NCBI GenBank assembly: GCA_964552465.1
Contig: CAZKGR010000012.1
Span: 1-64,000, forward strand
DNA length: 64,000 nucleotides
Direction: 5' to 3'
From: BMS3BBIN04 sp964552465
Lineage (GTDB): Bacteria; Electryoneota; Electryoneia; Electryoneales; Electryoneaceae
The translations under genes and the position numbers were made by a program. Below, piece after piece: positions 52,592 to 60,620 of the stretch. The notes under the pieces were generated by a model. That model did not search any database. It saw only the letters and a list, made by a program, of their open reading frames with translations, and had not been told where the DNA came from. Every line of letters starts with the position of its first letter. Position 1 is the first letter of the stretch.

Positions 52592-53389
52592 ATGGCCAAG
52601 TCAGGTACTTCCAGAAGAGAGTTTATCCTCGACATTGCTCGGGGTGCAGGCGCGACATTTGTTGGTGGTGTTGTCTGGGGCGGAATGCTGCTGGACAACG
52701 CCACTGGGTCGATTACTCTGCGTCCACCGGGTGCACTTGAGAACGATTCTTTTCTGGCAACTTGTATTAAATGCGGCTTGTGCGTTACGGCATGTCCGTA
52801 TTCGACGCTGAAGCTCGCGGATGTCGGCAACAGCATTGCTAACGGCACCCCATATTTTGAGCCACGTGGGATTGCCTGCGAAATGTGTGAGGATATTCCC
52901 TGCACTGTTGCCTGTCCGAGTGAAGCACTTGACCTGGGGCTGGTGAGCAAAACGGTCAATGGCGAGCACAGGCTGGATATCAATTCGGCGCGTATGGGCA
53001 TCGCCAAGATTGATAACGACAACTGCATCGCGTATTGGGGATTACGTTGTGACGCATGCTATAGGGCATGCCCGCGGATTGACGTTGCGATCAAGCTCGA
53101 ATACACTCGCAACGAGCGTACTGGCGAACATGCCAAGCTGCGGCCGGTGGTCGTCGGAGATGCATGCACCGGATGCGGGAAGTGTGAGAATGTGTGCGTG
53201 ACCGAAAAGGCGAGCATTATTGTCTTACCGCTGGAAATCGCGGCGGGCAAAGTCGGTTCGAACTATGTCAAGGGTTGGGACCCTGAAGACGAAGGCCGGA
53301 TACAGGAGATGGAAAAGCCGGTTCCCGACCGCAAGGCGGCTGACAAAACACTGGAATACTTGAACACGGACGACCTGTTTGATGAGTAA
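52592..53389 (+). CDS. napG: Ferredoxin-type protein NapG
   Basis: Product of 265 residues, 6 bases after napA. Tat signal (TSRREFIL) and four [4Fe-4S] sets: CIKCGLCVTACPYSTLKL, CEMCEDIPCTVACP, CDACYRACP with an upstream cysteine (NDNCIAYWGLRC), and CTGCGKCENVC. Standard NapG, exported by the Tat system and thought to form with NapH a menaquinol dehydrogenase that feeds NapAB. It overlaps napH by 8 bases. Confidence 0.93.
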   Translation: MAKSGTSRREFILDIARGAGATFVGGVVWGGMLLDNATGSITLRPPGALENDSFLATCIKCGLCVTACPYSTLKLADVGNSIANGTPYFEPRGIACEMCEDIPCTVACPSEALDLGLVSKTVNGEHRLDINSARMGIAKIDNDNCIAYWGLRCDACYRACPRIDVAIKLEYTRNERTGEHAKLRPVVVGDACTGCGKCENVCVTEKASIIVLPLEIAAGKVGSNYVKGWDPEDEGRIQEMEKPVPDRKAADKTLEYLNTDDLFDE

Positions 53390-54206
53390 GCCATTCTCGA
53401 GTTATCGATACCTGGTGCTCAGGCGGCTGACTCAAATCAGTATTCTGGTACTGTTTGTTCTCGCGTCAAGTAGGGTAGTAAACGTTTTAAGTGGTGATTT
53501 CAGTTTCGCATTGTTCCTTGATAAACTGCCGTTAGCTGATCCGTATGCGGTTCTTCAAATGTTCTTCGCCGGTGCTGAAATTGCACTGGATGTATTGATC
53601 GGAGCGGTGCTTGTATTTCTGTTCTACGCCTTGCTTACCGGTCGCGTCTTCTGCTCATGGATCTGCCCGGTGAACATGGTGTCTGATCTTGCCGGGTTTC
53701 TACGAAGAAAGTGGAAACTGGGCGAGAATAACGGTTCGAAGAGGTGGCCACGCAGCATTCGTTACTGGACGCTGGGACTTGGACTGGTCTTATCGCTGGC
53801 ATTTGGCGTAACGGCATTTGAGATGATCAGCCCAATCGGGATTTTCCACCGTGGCATTATTTACGGCATGGAGCTCGGATGGTTTGTGATAGTGGGATTG
53901 TTCTTTTTTGACCTGTTGGTTCTTAAAAATGGTTTTTGCGGACACATTTGCCCACTTGGAGGGTTTTACTCAGCCACAACCCGTTTTTCGCTGTTGCGGA
54001 TCAGGCACATCAAGGATGCTTGCACGCTATGCATGTTGTGCAAGGATGTGTGCCCGGAAAAACAAGTGCTGCATCTGATTGGGAATAAGGATGGGCTGGT
54101 GCAAGCCGGTGAATGCACCAACTGTGGCAGGTGTATTGAGGTCTGCGATGATGAATCGCTGAAGTTCACAACTCGATTTTCAAAAACACATAAGCAGCAG
54201 ACATAA
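53382..54206 (+). CDS. napH: Quinol dehydrogenase membrane subunit NapH
   Basis: The ATG at 53382 gives 274 residues (a TTG one codon upstream is unlikely). Four membrane helices; two CxxxCP signatures at the membrane face (CSWICPVNMVSD and CGHICPLGGF) and two cytoplasmic [4Fe-4S] sets (CTLCMLCKDVCP and CTNCGRCIEVC). NapH oxidises menaquinol and passes electrons to NapG, replacing NapC, for which no gene is present here. Confidence 0.93.
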   Translation: MSKPFSSYRYLVLRRLTQISILVLFVLASSRVVNVLSGDFSFALFLDKLPLADPYAVLQMFFAGAEIALDVLIGAVLVFLFYALLTGRVFCSWICPVNMVSDLAGFLRRKWKLGENNGSKRWPRSIRYWTLGLGLVLSLAFGVTAFEMISPIGIFHRGIIYGMELGWFVIVGLFFFDLLVLKNGFCGHICPLGGFYSATTRFSLLRIRHIKDACTLCMLCKDVCPEKQVLHLIGNKDGLVQAGECTNCGRCIEVCDDESLKFTTRFSKTHKQQT

Positions 54207-54223
54207 ACTGGCAGGAGAGTGTG

Positions 54224-54763
54224 ATGAAGATTTCAACTATTGTTCGCACGCTGTCTGGGGTAGTCGTTCTCAGTCTTGCGTTACTGGTCGCTGTTGCATT
54301 TGCCGATGATAAGCCGGTTTCCGATGAGGAACTTGGGATTCGTAAAACAACGCTGATGACTGAGGAATTGGTTGTTCCGGCATCGAGTGATAAGTTACCG
54401 AACGCGGGCGACAGTGAGACGATTGATCGTTCATTTGAAAACTGTCCTCCGAACATTCCGCACGCGATCGCGGATTTCGTTCCGATAACCCTTGATGACA
54501 ACCAGTGCATCGAGTGTCATCTTCCCGATGTCGCTGAAGATTTTGGAGCGACATCTGTCCCGGCAAGTCACATGTACGACATCCGCACTCAGCAGGAAAC
54601 CGGAAGCCAGTTGAATGGTGCGATGTACAGCTGTATGCTCTGCCATGCTGCGATGACGGATGCCGATCCAGTGATCGATAACAATTTCCAAGCTGAATTC
54701 AGAGATCAGGGTGATGCCACTTCCTCAAATCTGCTTGATATCCTCAACGAAGGAGTTGAGTGA
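54224..54763 (+). CDS. napB: Diheme cytochrome c NapB
   Basis: The ATG at 54224, with aggag upstream; 179 residues. Signal peptide (about 1-27, ending AFA), two heme sites CIECH (95-99) and CMLCH (137-141), and distal histidines probably His80 (NIPHAI) and His116 (ASHMYD). It is the small electron-transfer subunit of periplasmic nitrate reductase. About 30 residues longer than typical, with an acidic C-terminal tail. Confidence 0.92.
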   Translation: MKISTIVRTLSGVVVLSLALLVAVAFADDKPVSDEELGIRKTTLMTEELVVPASSDKLPNAGDSETIDRSFENCPPNIPHAIADFVPITLDDNQCIECHLPDVAEDFGATSVPASHMYDIRTQQETGSQLNGAMYSCMLCHAAMTDADPVIDNNFQAEFRDQGDATSSNLLDILNEGVE

Positions 54764-54808
54764 ACGCTGGTCTGTTCGGACAGGTACGGTCAGATTAACG
54801 GTACATAG

Positions 54809-55321
54809 TTGCTGGTGAAACACGAGTCTGATAGACGCGAATTCTTTCGGTCGATTGCGCAACCGTTCGATAAAGCTCGCAAGCAGCTCAGGGAGCCTGT
54901 CGATCCCCTGCCGCCCTACTGCTCAAGCGCAGATAAGGCTGTTGAAAGTTGTCCGGATTGTGCGAAGCCGTGCATTGCAGAGTGCCCGGAGAATATCATC
55001 TATCTCGGCAAGGGCGATCTTCCGCGTCTGAACTTCGCACAGGCTGGGTGCACATATTGTAAGAAATGTGCTGAGGCCTGCCCGCATGATGTACTTTCAG
55101 TGTCCAATCCAGCGAAAATCGGGGCAAATGTCGCCATTAATGAAGACGATTGTCTGGCCTGGAATAAGGTGATATGCAATTCCTGCAAGGATGCGTGCGA
55201 TGAGAATGCCATAGTTTACGATGGGATGAAGAATCCCCGGATAGACATTTCCGTTTGCACACGCTGCGGTCTGTGTGTGAAACCATGCCCGGTAGATGCG
55301 ATCAGCATCAACATTTACTAG
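54809..55321 (+). CDS. napF: Ferredoxin-type protein NapF
   Basis: About 170 residues; the start is uncertain (TTG at 54809, CTG at 54812 or GTG at 54815), with no strong ribosome site. Four cysteine clusters: CPDCAKPCIAECP, CTYCKKCAEACP, CNSCKDACDENAI with an upstream cysteine, and CTRCGLCVKPCPVDAI. NapF is a cytoplasmic iron-sulfur protein thought to help assemble the NapA cluster. The SDRREFFR segment near the start is the normal NapF N-terminus. Lies between napB and napD. Confidence 0.9.
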   Translation: MLVKHESDRREFFRSIAQPFDKARKQLREPVDPLPPYCSSADKAVESCPDCAKPCIAECPENIIYLGKGDLPRLNFAQAGCTYCKKCAEACPHDVLSVSNPAKIGANVAINEDDCLAWNKVICNSCKDACDENAIVYDGMKNPRIDISVCTRCGLCVKPCPVDAISINIY

Positions 55322-55340
55322 GTAACATCAGGGAGCTACT

Positions 55341-55589
55341 TTGAATATTTCCAGCATTGTCGTGCACACAAGGCCAGAACATTTCAGCGAAGTGTTGCAC
55401 AAGCTTCAAGAATCAGATTTCTGTGAGGTTCACTATCATGATCCGAAAGGGAAAATCGTTGTTACTATCGAGAATGACGACCTTGATGGCGACATCGGCA
55501 AAATGAAGACTATACAGGATATGGAGAACGTTGCGTCCGCCAGTTTTGTCTATAGCACAAACGCAGATGAGGAAGACCAGGTTCAGTGA
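55341..55589 (+). CDS. napD: Nap chaperone NapD
   Basis: Product of 82 residues from a TTG at 55341, supported by gggag six bases upstream; no ATG or GTG fits. ISSIVVHTRPEHFSEVLHKL at the start and GKIVVTIENDDLDG in the middle match NapD, a small ferredoxin-fold protein that binds the NapA Tat signal peptide until folding is complete. Last gene of the nap operon. Confidence 0.88.
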   Translation: MNISSIVVHTRPEHFSEVLHKLQESDFCEVHYHDPKGKIVVTIENDDLDGDIGKMKTIQDMENVASASFVYSTNADEEDQVQ

Positions 55590-55636
55590 GTACCTGATAT
55601 ATTGCTAGTGGTCCATGTTTGGCTATTCAAATAAGT

Positions 55637-55664
55637 AAGGGTTGCGATGAATATCGCAATCCTT
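55637..55664. terminator. Terminator-like hairpin between the convergent nap operon and porV-like gene
   Basis: A 12 bp stem (55637-55648 with 55653-55664, one G-T pair) with a four-base loop lies 48 bases after napD and 22 before the stop of the opposing gene. It has no long T tract, so it may act mainly as a 3' end stabiliser or a bidirectional terminator. Confidence 0.6.
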
Positions 55665-55685
55665 TATCGTCGAATCACATCCTGT

Positions 55686-56693
55686 TTATTTCGCTCCAGA
55701 CAAGCCAATCGTAACCCGCTTCACTGTGCTCAAAGCGCCCAAGTCGGCATAGGCGAAATCAGCCTCAACTCTCATCGAGTGAATGTTCATCTGGATTCCG
55801 GCACCGAAAGCCCAACCCTCGGTATCGTGTTCAAGCGTACGCCCACCGCGCAGGAACACCATCTGGTTGAATCCGTACTCTGCGCCAAAATGAACCGTTG
55901 TCACCCCTTCGTTCAAGTGCTTGCCATCAGCGACGATCACCAATCCATGGGTATCGCTTGCCCGGAAAGCATGGCCTTGTCCTATCAGACGCCACGCAAT
56001 TCCAGTTTGGAAGGTGAGTGGCAACGGCCATCCGCTCGTATGCAAGCGCGTTTCTGCTTCATCGTCATCAGTTGACTCGGTGATCAGATCGCGACCGCTG
56101 AGTTTCATGTCGCCGCCGAGATTGGTCATCGCCATCCCGATGCTGAAACCGTCCAGAGATGTTTTGAGAAGCGTACCAACGTCAAAGGCTGCAGTTTGCG
56201 CGTGCGTGTTGAACAAGTTCTGCCGGATGTACTTGCCAGTAACCCCTACCGTAAATCTGTCGGTCAGCGCCATAATGGCTGAGGCTCCAATTGCCAGATC
56301 AGAGTAACCAACCATGACGCCGTTACCGTCCGGCTGGTCAAGCGTAGTCTGTTCGAAATCGTCACCGCCAAAGGAGATGACGTGCACTCCGATATGAAGG
56401 TCAGGCGTAACCGGCGCGGTTAGTCCCAGGGTCTGGTGCTTGAGTCCGGCAAACCAATCGAGATATGAGAAGGAGGCTGCGAGGTTGTCCGAAGCGACAG
56501 CCGCCGCAGGATTTACACCCAGCAACTCAGGTCCGCCTGAATAGGCGATTCCCGCACCTCCCATACTGGCGAGTCGGCCGCTCGGAATTATCTGTAGAAA
56601 GGTCGCCGCAGTGGTACCCGGCTTGTCGAAACCGCACACGAGACTGGGTACAATGAGAACCACTACAATCACAAATCTTGCTATTCCGTGCAC
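55686..56693 (-). CDS. PorV/PorQ-family outer membrane beta-barrel protein
   Basis: A GTG at 56693 with ggagg four bases upstream is the likely start (335 residues); a longer frame exists but reads into the upstream stop region. Signal peptide (FVIVVVLIVPSLVCG), then TTAATFLQIIPSGRLASMGGAGIA and ELLGVNPAAAV, the N-terminal pattern of the PorV/UPF0164 family, followed by alternating strands to the C-terminus. PorV-type proteins shuttle cargo to the attachment step of type IX secretion. It lies directly after a T9SS cargo gene (10 bases), supporting this role. Confidence 0.8.
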   Translation of the reverse strand: MHGIARFVIVVVLIVPSLVCGFDKPGTTAATFLQIIPSGRLASMGGAGIAYSGGPELLGVNPAAAVASDNLAASFSYLDWFAGLKHQTLGLTAPVTPDLHIGVHVISFGGDDFEQTTLDQPDGNGVMVGYSDLAIGASAIMALTDRFTVGVTGKYIRQNLFNTHAQTAAFDVGTLLKTSLDGFSIGMAMTNLGGDMKLSGRDLITESTDDDEAETRLHTSGWPLPLTFQTGIAWRLIGQGHAFRASDTHGLVIVADGKHLNEGVTTVHFGAEYGFNQMVFLRGGRTLEHDTEGWAFGAGIQMNIHSMRVEADFAYADLGALSTVKRVTIGLSGAK

Positions 56694-56703
56694 ATGTCCT
56701 CCA

Positions 56704-59373
56704 TCACTTGAGGTACATAAAGCGGCGATGCTGCACCTGGGATTGATGCGTAACACTCAGGAAATATATCCCGGAACTCGTTTGCTCAGGAATATCCCAC
56801 GCGATCCTATTCGTGCCGGATGTTCCCATGACTTGGAACCGGTCGACTTCCCTTCCGATCAGGTCAATCACAGCCACCTCAATACTCCCGGGAACAGGTA
56901 AAGTGATATTCACCTGAACAATGCCATTGGTCGGATTCGGCCAAATGCTGGATATATCAAAAGCTTCAGGTAGTGAACCGACTAATCGCTTATCAGCAAC
57001 TCCGGTCTCAAATCCCCACGCGACAAAGATTTGGTCAAGCACCTCTGCGCGTGTTGAGGCGTTAATCCACTCGTCGTTGATTGCTTCAATCCCGAAGGAG
57101 CAAAACACAAGATCCCTCTCCCCTTCCTGGACGCGAACCCCCGCCAGTCGATCAGGTTCATCAGCACTGAACAAGAACAACGGTTCCGCAATCCCCTGCG
57201 CCTCGATCACGTCAATGTTGTTCTGATTCCATGCTCCCCCTTCGCCAGCAAGGAAGAGATAAAGGCCATCGGTTAGAGGGTGACCTTCTATACCACGGAC
57301 AACGAGCTGGTTTGCGTTTGGATCGGTTAGTCCGATATGGAAAAGCGTGTCAAGTGCAACCAGATTGTTCGCAGCCAGGTCTTGGGCAATGTTCTGCCCT
57401 GAGAACAGTACTTTTCCACCGCTGTCGAGATAATCAACAAACACCGCCAGATCGTCCCCGGACAAATGGTCGCTGGTACGGCTCCCTGAGGCGTAGATGA
57501 TAGCCTCGTAGCCTTCGACAAAATCTGCTAGTACTGAAATTTCGTTTCGCTTGGCGACTTCAGCGCCGACACCGATCTCCTCCAAAGCGTCCAGATACCA
57601 AGTGTCAATCCGCCCTTCGCCACCCTGATCATCATCAATCAGCAGAACCGGAGCTTGCCCAACTCTGAGTGGAAGCATCTGGTGAAAGTCGAACTCATTT
57701 CCAAAGAAGTCTGATCCTCGGAATCTGGCGTATATTTCGACTATCTCAACTTCGTCCTCGCCGAGCGTCACAATCACCGGGATCTCGAACTCTCCGAAGT
57801 CACCTTGGACTATTGAACCAATCCATAACGAATCTGCACCGAGCGTTGCTCTGGGTTCATCGCAGGACAAGGTCATGGAAACATCCAGCGCACCCTGATC
57901 ATACTTCTGCCAACGGAGGCCAAACGTGCCTTCATCGTCATGGATTATGTGTGGTGTTTCGCCGGTGTATGTCCAAACAGAATCAACGGATACGTACATG
58001 TCCAGTAATGCACCCAGATCAACGATACCTGCGCCACTTCCAGGATCGGGAATTGGTCGAGCTGTGTCAATGAGGCGATCAATGATCTGTTGATTGCTCC
58101 AGCCTGCAGGAGCGAGACTCATTGCCTGCGCTACCACACCTGCAGTAACCGGGCAGGCCATGCTGGTGCCACTCATCTGGCCATATCCACCAGCCTGAGT
58201 TGTGCTGTATATGGCTTCACCGGGTGCGGATACGGTTACCCAATCGCCGTAGCTGGAAAAGTCCGCTAAAACATCATCGGAATTAGTTGCTGCGACCGCG
58301 ATTACATTCTCATTGGCTGCTGGATAATTTGGGATTTGATTGGCATCATTACCCGCAGCGGCAACGAGAATAAGACCGGCATCAAACGCTAGTTGCATTG
58401 CCTGTTCAAAGTAGTAAGGATCGCCGCCGGTTCCCCCAAAACTCATGGATATGACATCAAATCCCATATCAATAGAATACATGATGGCATTGGTTGCTTC
58501 GAGCAGTCCAACCACTCCATAGCCGTCTACTGTGGTCCAGCCTGCACGCAAAGCGCCAATTTGGCAATCCCAGCCTGGAGATGCTACGCCGAGACCATTG
58601 TTCGTGGTTGCTGCTGCATCGCCGGAACAATGGGTGCCATGCCCATCGAAATCATCTGGATCGTTGTCGGGTGGTCCGGGATCATCACCCGGGAAAACAT
58701 TCGCAGTGGTCACAAAATCCCAGCCGATGCCATCATCGATATATCCGTTCTCGTCATTGTCAATTCCATCTTCATCACTCGGTTCCCATACTCCGTCACC
58801 ATTCAAGTCCTCACCGGGATTAACCCAGATGTTGTCAACCAGGTCAGGGTGAACATAGTCCACGCCGCTGTCAACGATCGCCACCACAATGTCTTCATCG
58901 CCTTGCGATAGCGCCCATCCGCGATATGAATTGATCGCCTCGTGATGCCATTGGGCAGGTAGTTCCGGATCTGTCGGAGTGCGAGTGAGTTCGAGGTATG
59001 GATAGGCGTAGTTAGCTTCAGCACCTACGACAAAGGAAAACCGACGTATCTCCTCCAATACTGTTGGAACGGACCGGTGTTGCGGGAATCTCAAAACACG
59101 CATGTCAGGCATGCGCGACCCGAATTCGTTGCGCATGCTCGTGGCCTCAATCTCACCTAGCCAGGCATCAAATTCGAGCATTCCAGTTCTGAGTTGATCA
59201 CCGTTCGATGCATCCTGGGGAAGAGATTCAGGATTTTCGATCTGGATGATAATACTGCCTGGCAGCATGATCTCCGGCGCGGCGAAAAGTCCACTAGGGA
59301 TCAATACCGTGAGTACGATGCAAGTCGCGAGAAGTTTAATCGGAACCGATTGGCGGATTTGAGATCTGATCAT
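56704..59373 (-). CDS. Subtilisin-like secreted serine protease with T9SS sorting domain
   Basis: The ATG at 59373 (gagg upstream) is preferred; 889 residues. Signal peptide (about 1-32), prodomain, then the S8 catalytic domain with Asp168 (AIVDSGVD), His245 (DGHGTHC) and Ser404 (SGTSMACP). An Asp/Asn-rich calcium-type insert (LNGDGVWEP, IDNDENGYIDDG) lies between Asp and His. Further beta domains follow, including a region near 590-760 that resembles a class I glutamine-amidotransferase-like fold (VLLIDDDQGGEG, EAIIYASGSRTSDHL, GGKVLFSGQNIA), then a sorting domain (IWPNPTNG, GIYFLSV). The protein should be exported by type IX secretion and digest extracellular protein. Confidence 0.9.
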   Translation of the reverse strand: MIRSQIRQSVPIKLLATCIVLTVLIPSGLFAAPEIMLPGSIIIQIENPESLPQDASNGDQLRTGMLEFDAWLGEIEATSMRNEFGSRMPDMRVLRFPQHRSVPTVLEEIRRFSFVVGAEANYAYPYLELTRTPTDPELPAQWHHEAINSYRGWALSQGDEDIVVAIVDSGVDYVHPDLVDNIWVNPGEDLNGDGVWEPSDEDGIDNDENGYIDDGIGWDFVTTANVFPGDDPGPPDNDPDDFDGHGTHCSGDAAATTNNGLGVASPGWDCQIGALRAGWTTVDGYGVVGLLEATNAIMYSIDMGFDVISMSFGGTGGDPYYFEQAMQLAFDAGLILVAAAGNDANQIPNYPAANENVIAVAATNSDDVLADFSSYGDWVTVSAPGEAIYSTTQAGGYGQMSGTSMACPVTAGVVAQAMSLAPAGWSNQQIIDRLIDTARPIPDPGSGAGIVDLGALLDMYVSVDSVWTYTGETPHIIHDDEGTFGLRWQKYDQGALDVSMTLSCDEPRATLGADSLWIGSIVQGDFGEFEIPVIVTLGEDEVEIVEIYARFRGSDFFGNEFDFHQMLPLRVGQAPVLLIDDDQGGEGRIDTWYLDALEEIGVGAEVAKRNEISVLADFVEGYEAIIYASGSRTSDHLSGDDLAVFVDYLDSGGKVLFSGQNIAQDLAANNLVALDTLFHIGLTDPNANQLVVRGIEGHPLTDGLYLFLAGEGGAWNQNNIDVIEAQGIAEPLFLFSADEPDRLAGVRVQEGERDLVFCSFGIEAINDEWINASTRAEVLDQIFVAWGFETGVADKRLVGSLPEAFDISSIWPNPTNGIVQVNITLPVPGSIEVAVIDLIGREVDRFQVMGTSGTNRIAWDIPEQTSSGIYFLSVTHQSQVQHRRFMYLK

Positions 59374-59524
59374 GCGAATCCTCGCATCGTGGTTCATGGT
59401 TTGGCGTACGATGAGGTGCAATCGCCCCTGAACCGAATGAGTGAAATAACTGGGATCAGACCAGTGGATTCATACCACCAGCCTGATCCGAACTACTATG
59501 GACACATATCATCACCGCAGGACA

Positions 59525-60520
59525 CTACTTGGTCAGAACTGCCCTGTGTACATGTTGCTTACCATCAAGCTGAAGCGTGATGAAATAGTTACCTGCCGGA
59601 TAAGCTTGAGCATCCCAGGTCATTCGGTATTCCCCGGGCGGCATGAAACCTTGCTGAATGGTAGCCATTTCACGGCCCAACACGTCAAACACGGACAGGT
59701 TCACATCACCAGCGTTCGCGTTTGTGAAGACGATAGTCGTCATTGCATTGAACGGGTTGGGATACAGCGAACTGACAACGGGTGAATTGGGCATGGGGAC
59801 GATCGATATGTCCTGAACCCCCAAATTTTCATCGGACACGATAAAATCGTCAAATCTCGTCTCGGGATTCGGCGCCTGGTCACCCATGTAGAACTCATAG
59901 ATTCCGTAAAAGCCTGCTGTTTGACGGAACTCTTCTGCTGGCGTGTACGGACATCCTGCGAGCATAACGTCATCCCAATAGCACCAGATCTCATCGCCGG
60001 AAACACGCAAACTCATCTTGTGCCAACCGCTCTCATTGGGTTCTCCACCGGGGATCTCGTCACCCGTCCATTCGAGGAAGGTCTCGGCCCCAAAACCTGA
60101 ACCCGGGAAACGCCTGAGCTTGATCTTCTTGCTCATCCCGAACATGCTGGCCAAGTAGTAGTATGAGCTACCACCTGTTGTATCCCAACGGGCGGCAACC
60201 CCATTGTATACGGGGAACATGATGTCATTTGTGACCATGCAGTACACCCAGGATTCTACAGTATAGTCTGCCAGCTCAATGGTTCCATTGAGAGCTGTAG
60301 AAGACTGGTCGCCAGCGACACTACCCACCCAACCGTCACCACCGGGCGTTGTCATATCTGGCGTTATGGTGATATCTGCCCCTTCCGGCCAGGGAGAAAA
60401 CCAACCCTCTTGAATACTCCCGTCTGTAAAGTATTCCTCAAAGATCACATCGGCCGATCCTACTGATACCAGACCAACAAACAACACAATCGTCGCAATC
60501 CATCGCATAAGACACTCCAT
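59525..60520 (-). CDS. Secreted protein with LamG/concanavalin-like domain and T9SS sorting domain
   Basis: Product of 331 residues; both ATGs (60520 and 60508) have a good ribosome site. Signal peptide (about 1-23). The body has the beta-sandwich pattern of a laminin-G/lectin-like domain: EEYFTDGSIQEGWFSPW, SYYYLASMFGMSKKI, SGWHKMSLRVSGDEIWCYWD and TRFDDFIVSDE. The C-terminus is a sorting domain (LYPNPFNAMTT, GNYFITLQLDGK). Probably a surface or extracellular binding protein, perhaps for carbohydrate. No catalytic residues are recognised. Confidence 0.82.
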   Translation of the reverse strand: MECLMRWIATIVLFVGLVSVGSADVIFEEYFTDGSIQEGWFSPWPEGADITITPDMTTPGGDGWVGSVAGDQSSTALNGTIELADYTVESWVYCMVTNDIMFPVYNGVAARWDTTGGSSYYYLASMFGMSKKIKLRRFPGSGFGAETFLEWTGDEIPGGEPNESGWHKMSLRVSGDEIWCYWDDVMLAGCPYTPAEEFRQTAGFYGIYEFYMGDQAPNPETRFDDFIVSDENLGVQDISIVPMPNSPVVSSLYPNPFNAMTTIVFTNANAGDVNLSVFDVLGREMATIQQGFMPPGEYRMTWDAQAYPAGNYFITLQLDGKQHVHRAVLTK

Positions 60521-60620
60521 GTTTCTACTCCCCTACCACACATTGGGGAGTCGGTTTATCGAGTGAGTACTGGTTGCCAGACCTTCGCCGTTCCAGCAAT
60601 CATACTCGTCCTCGTTCAGA

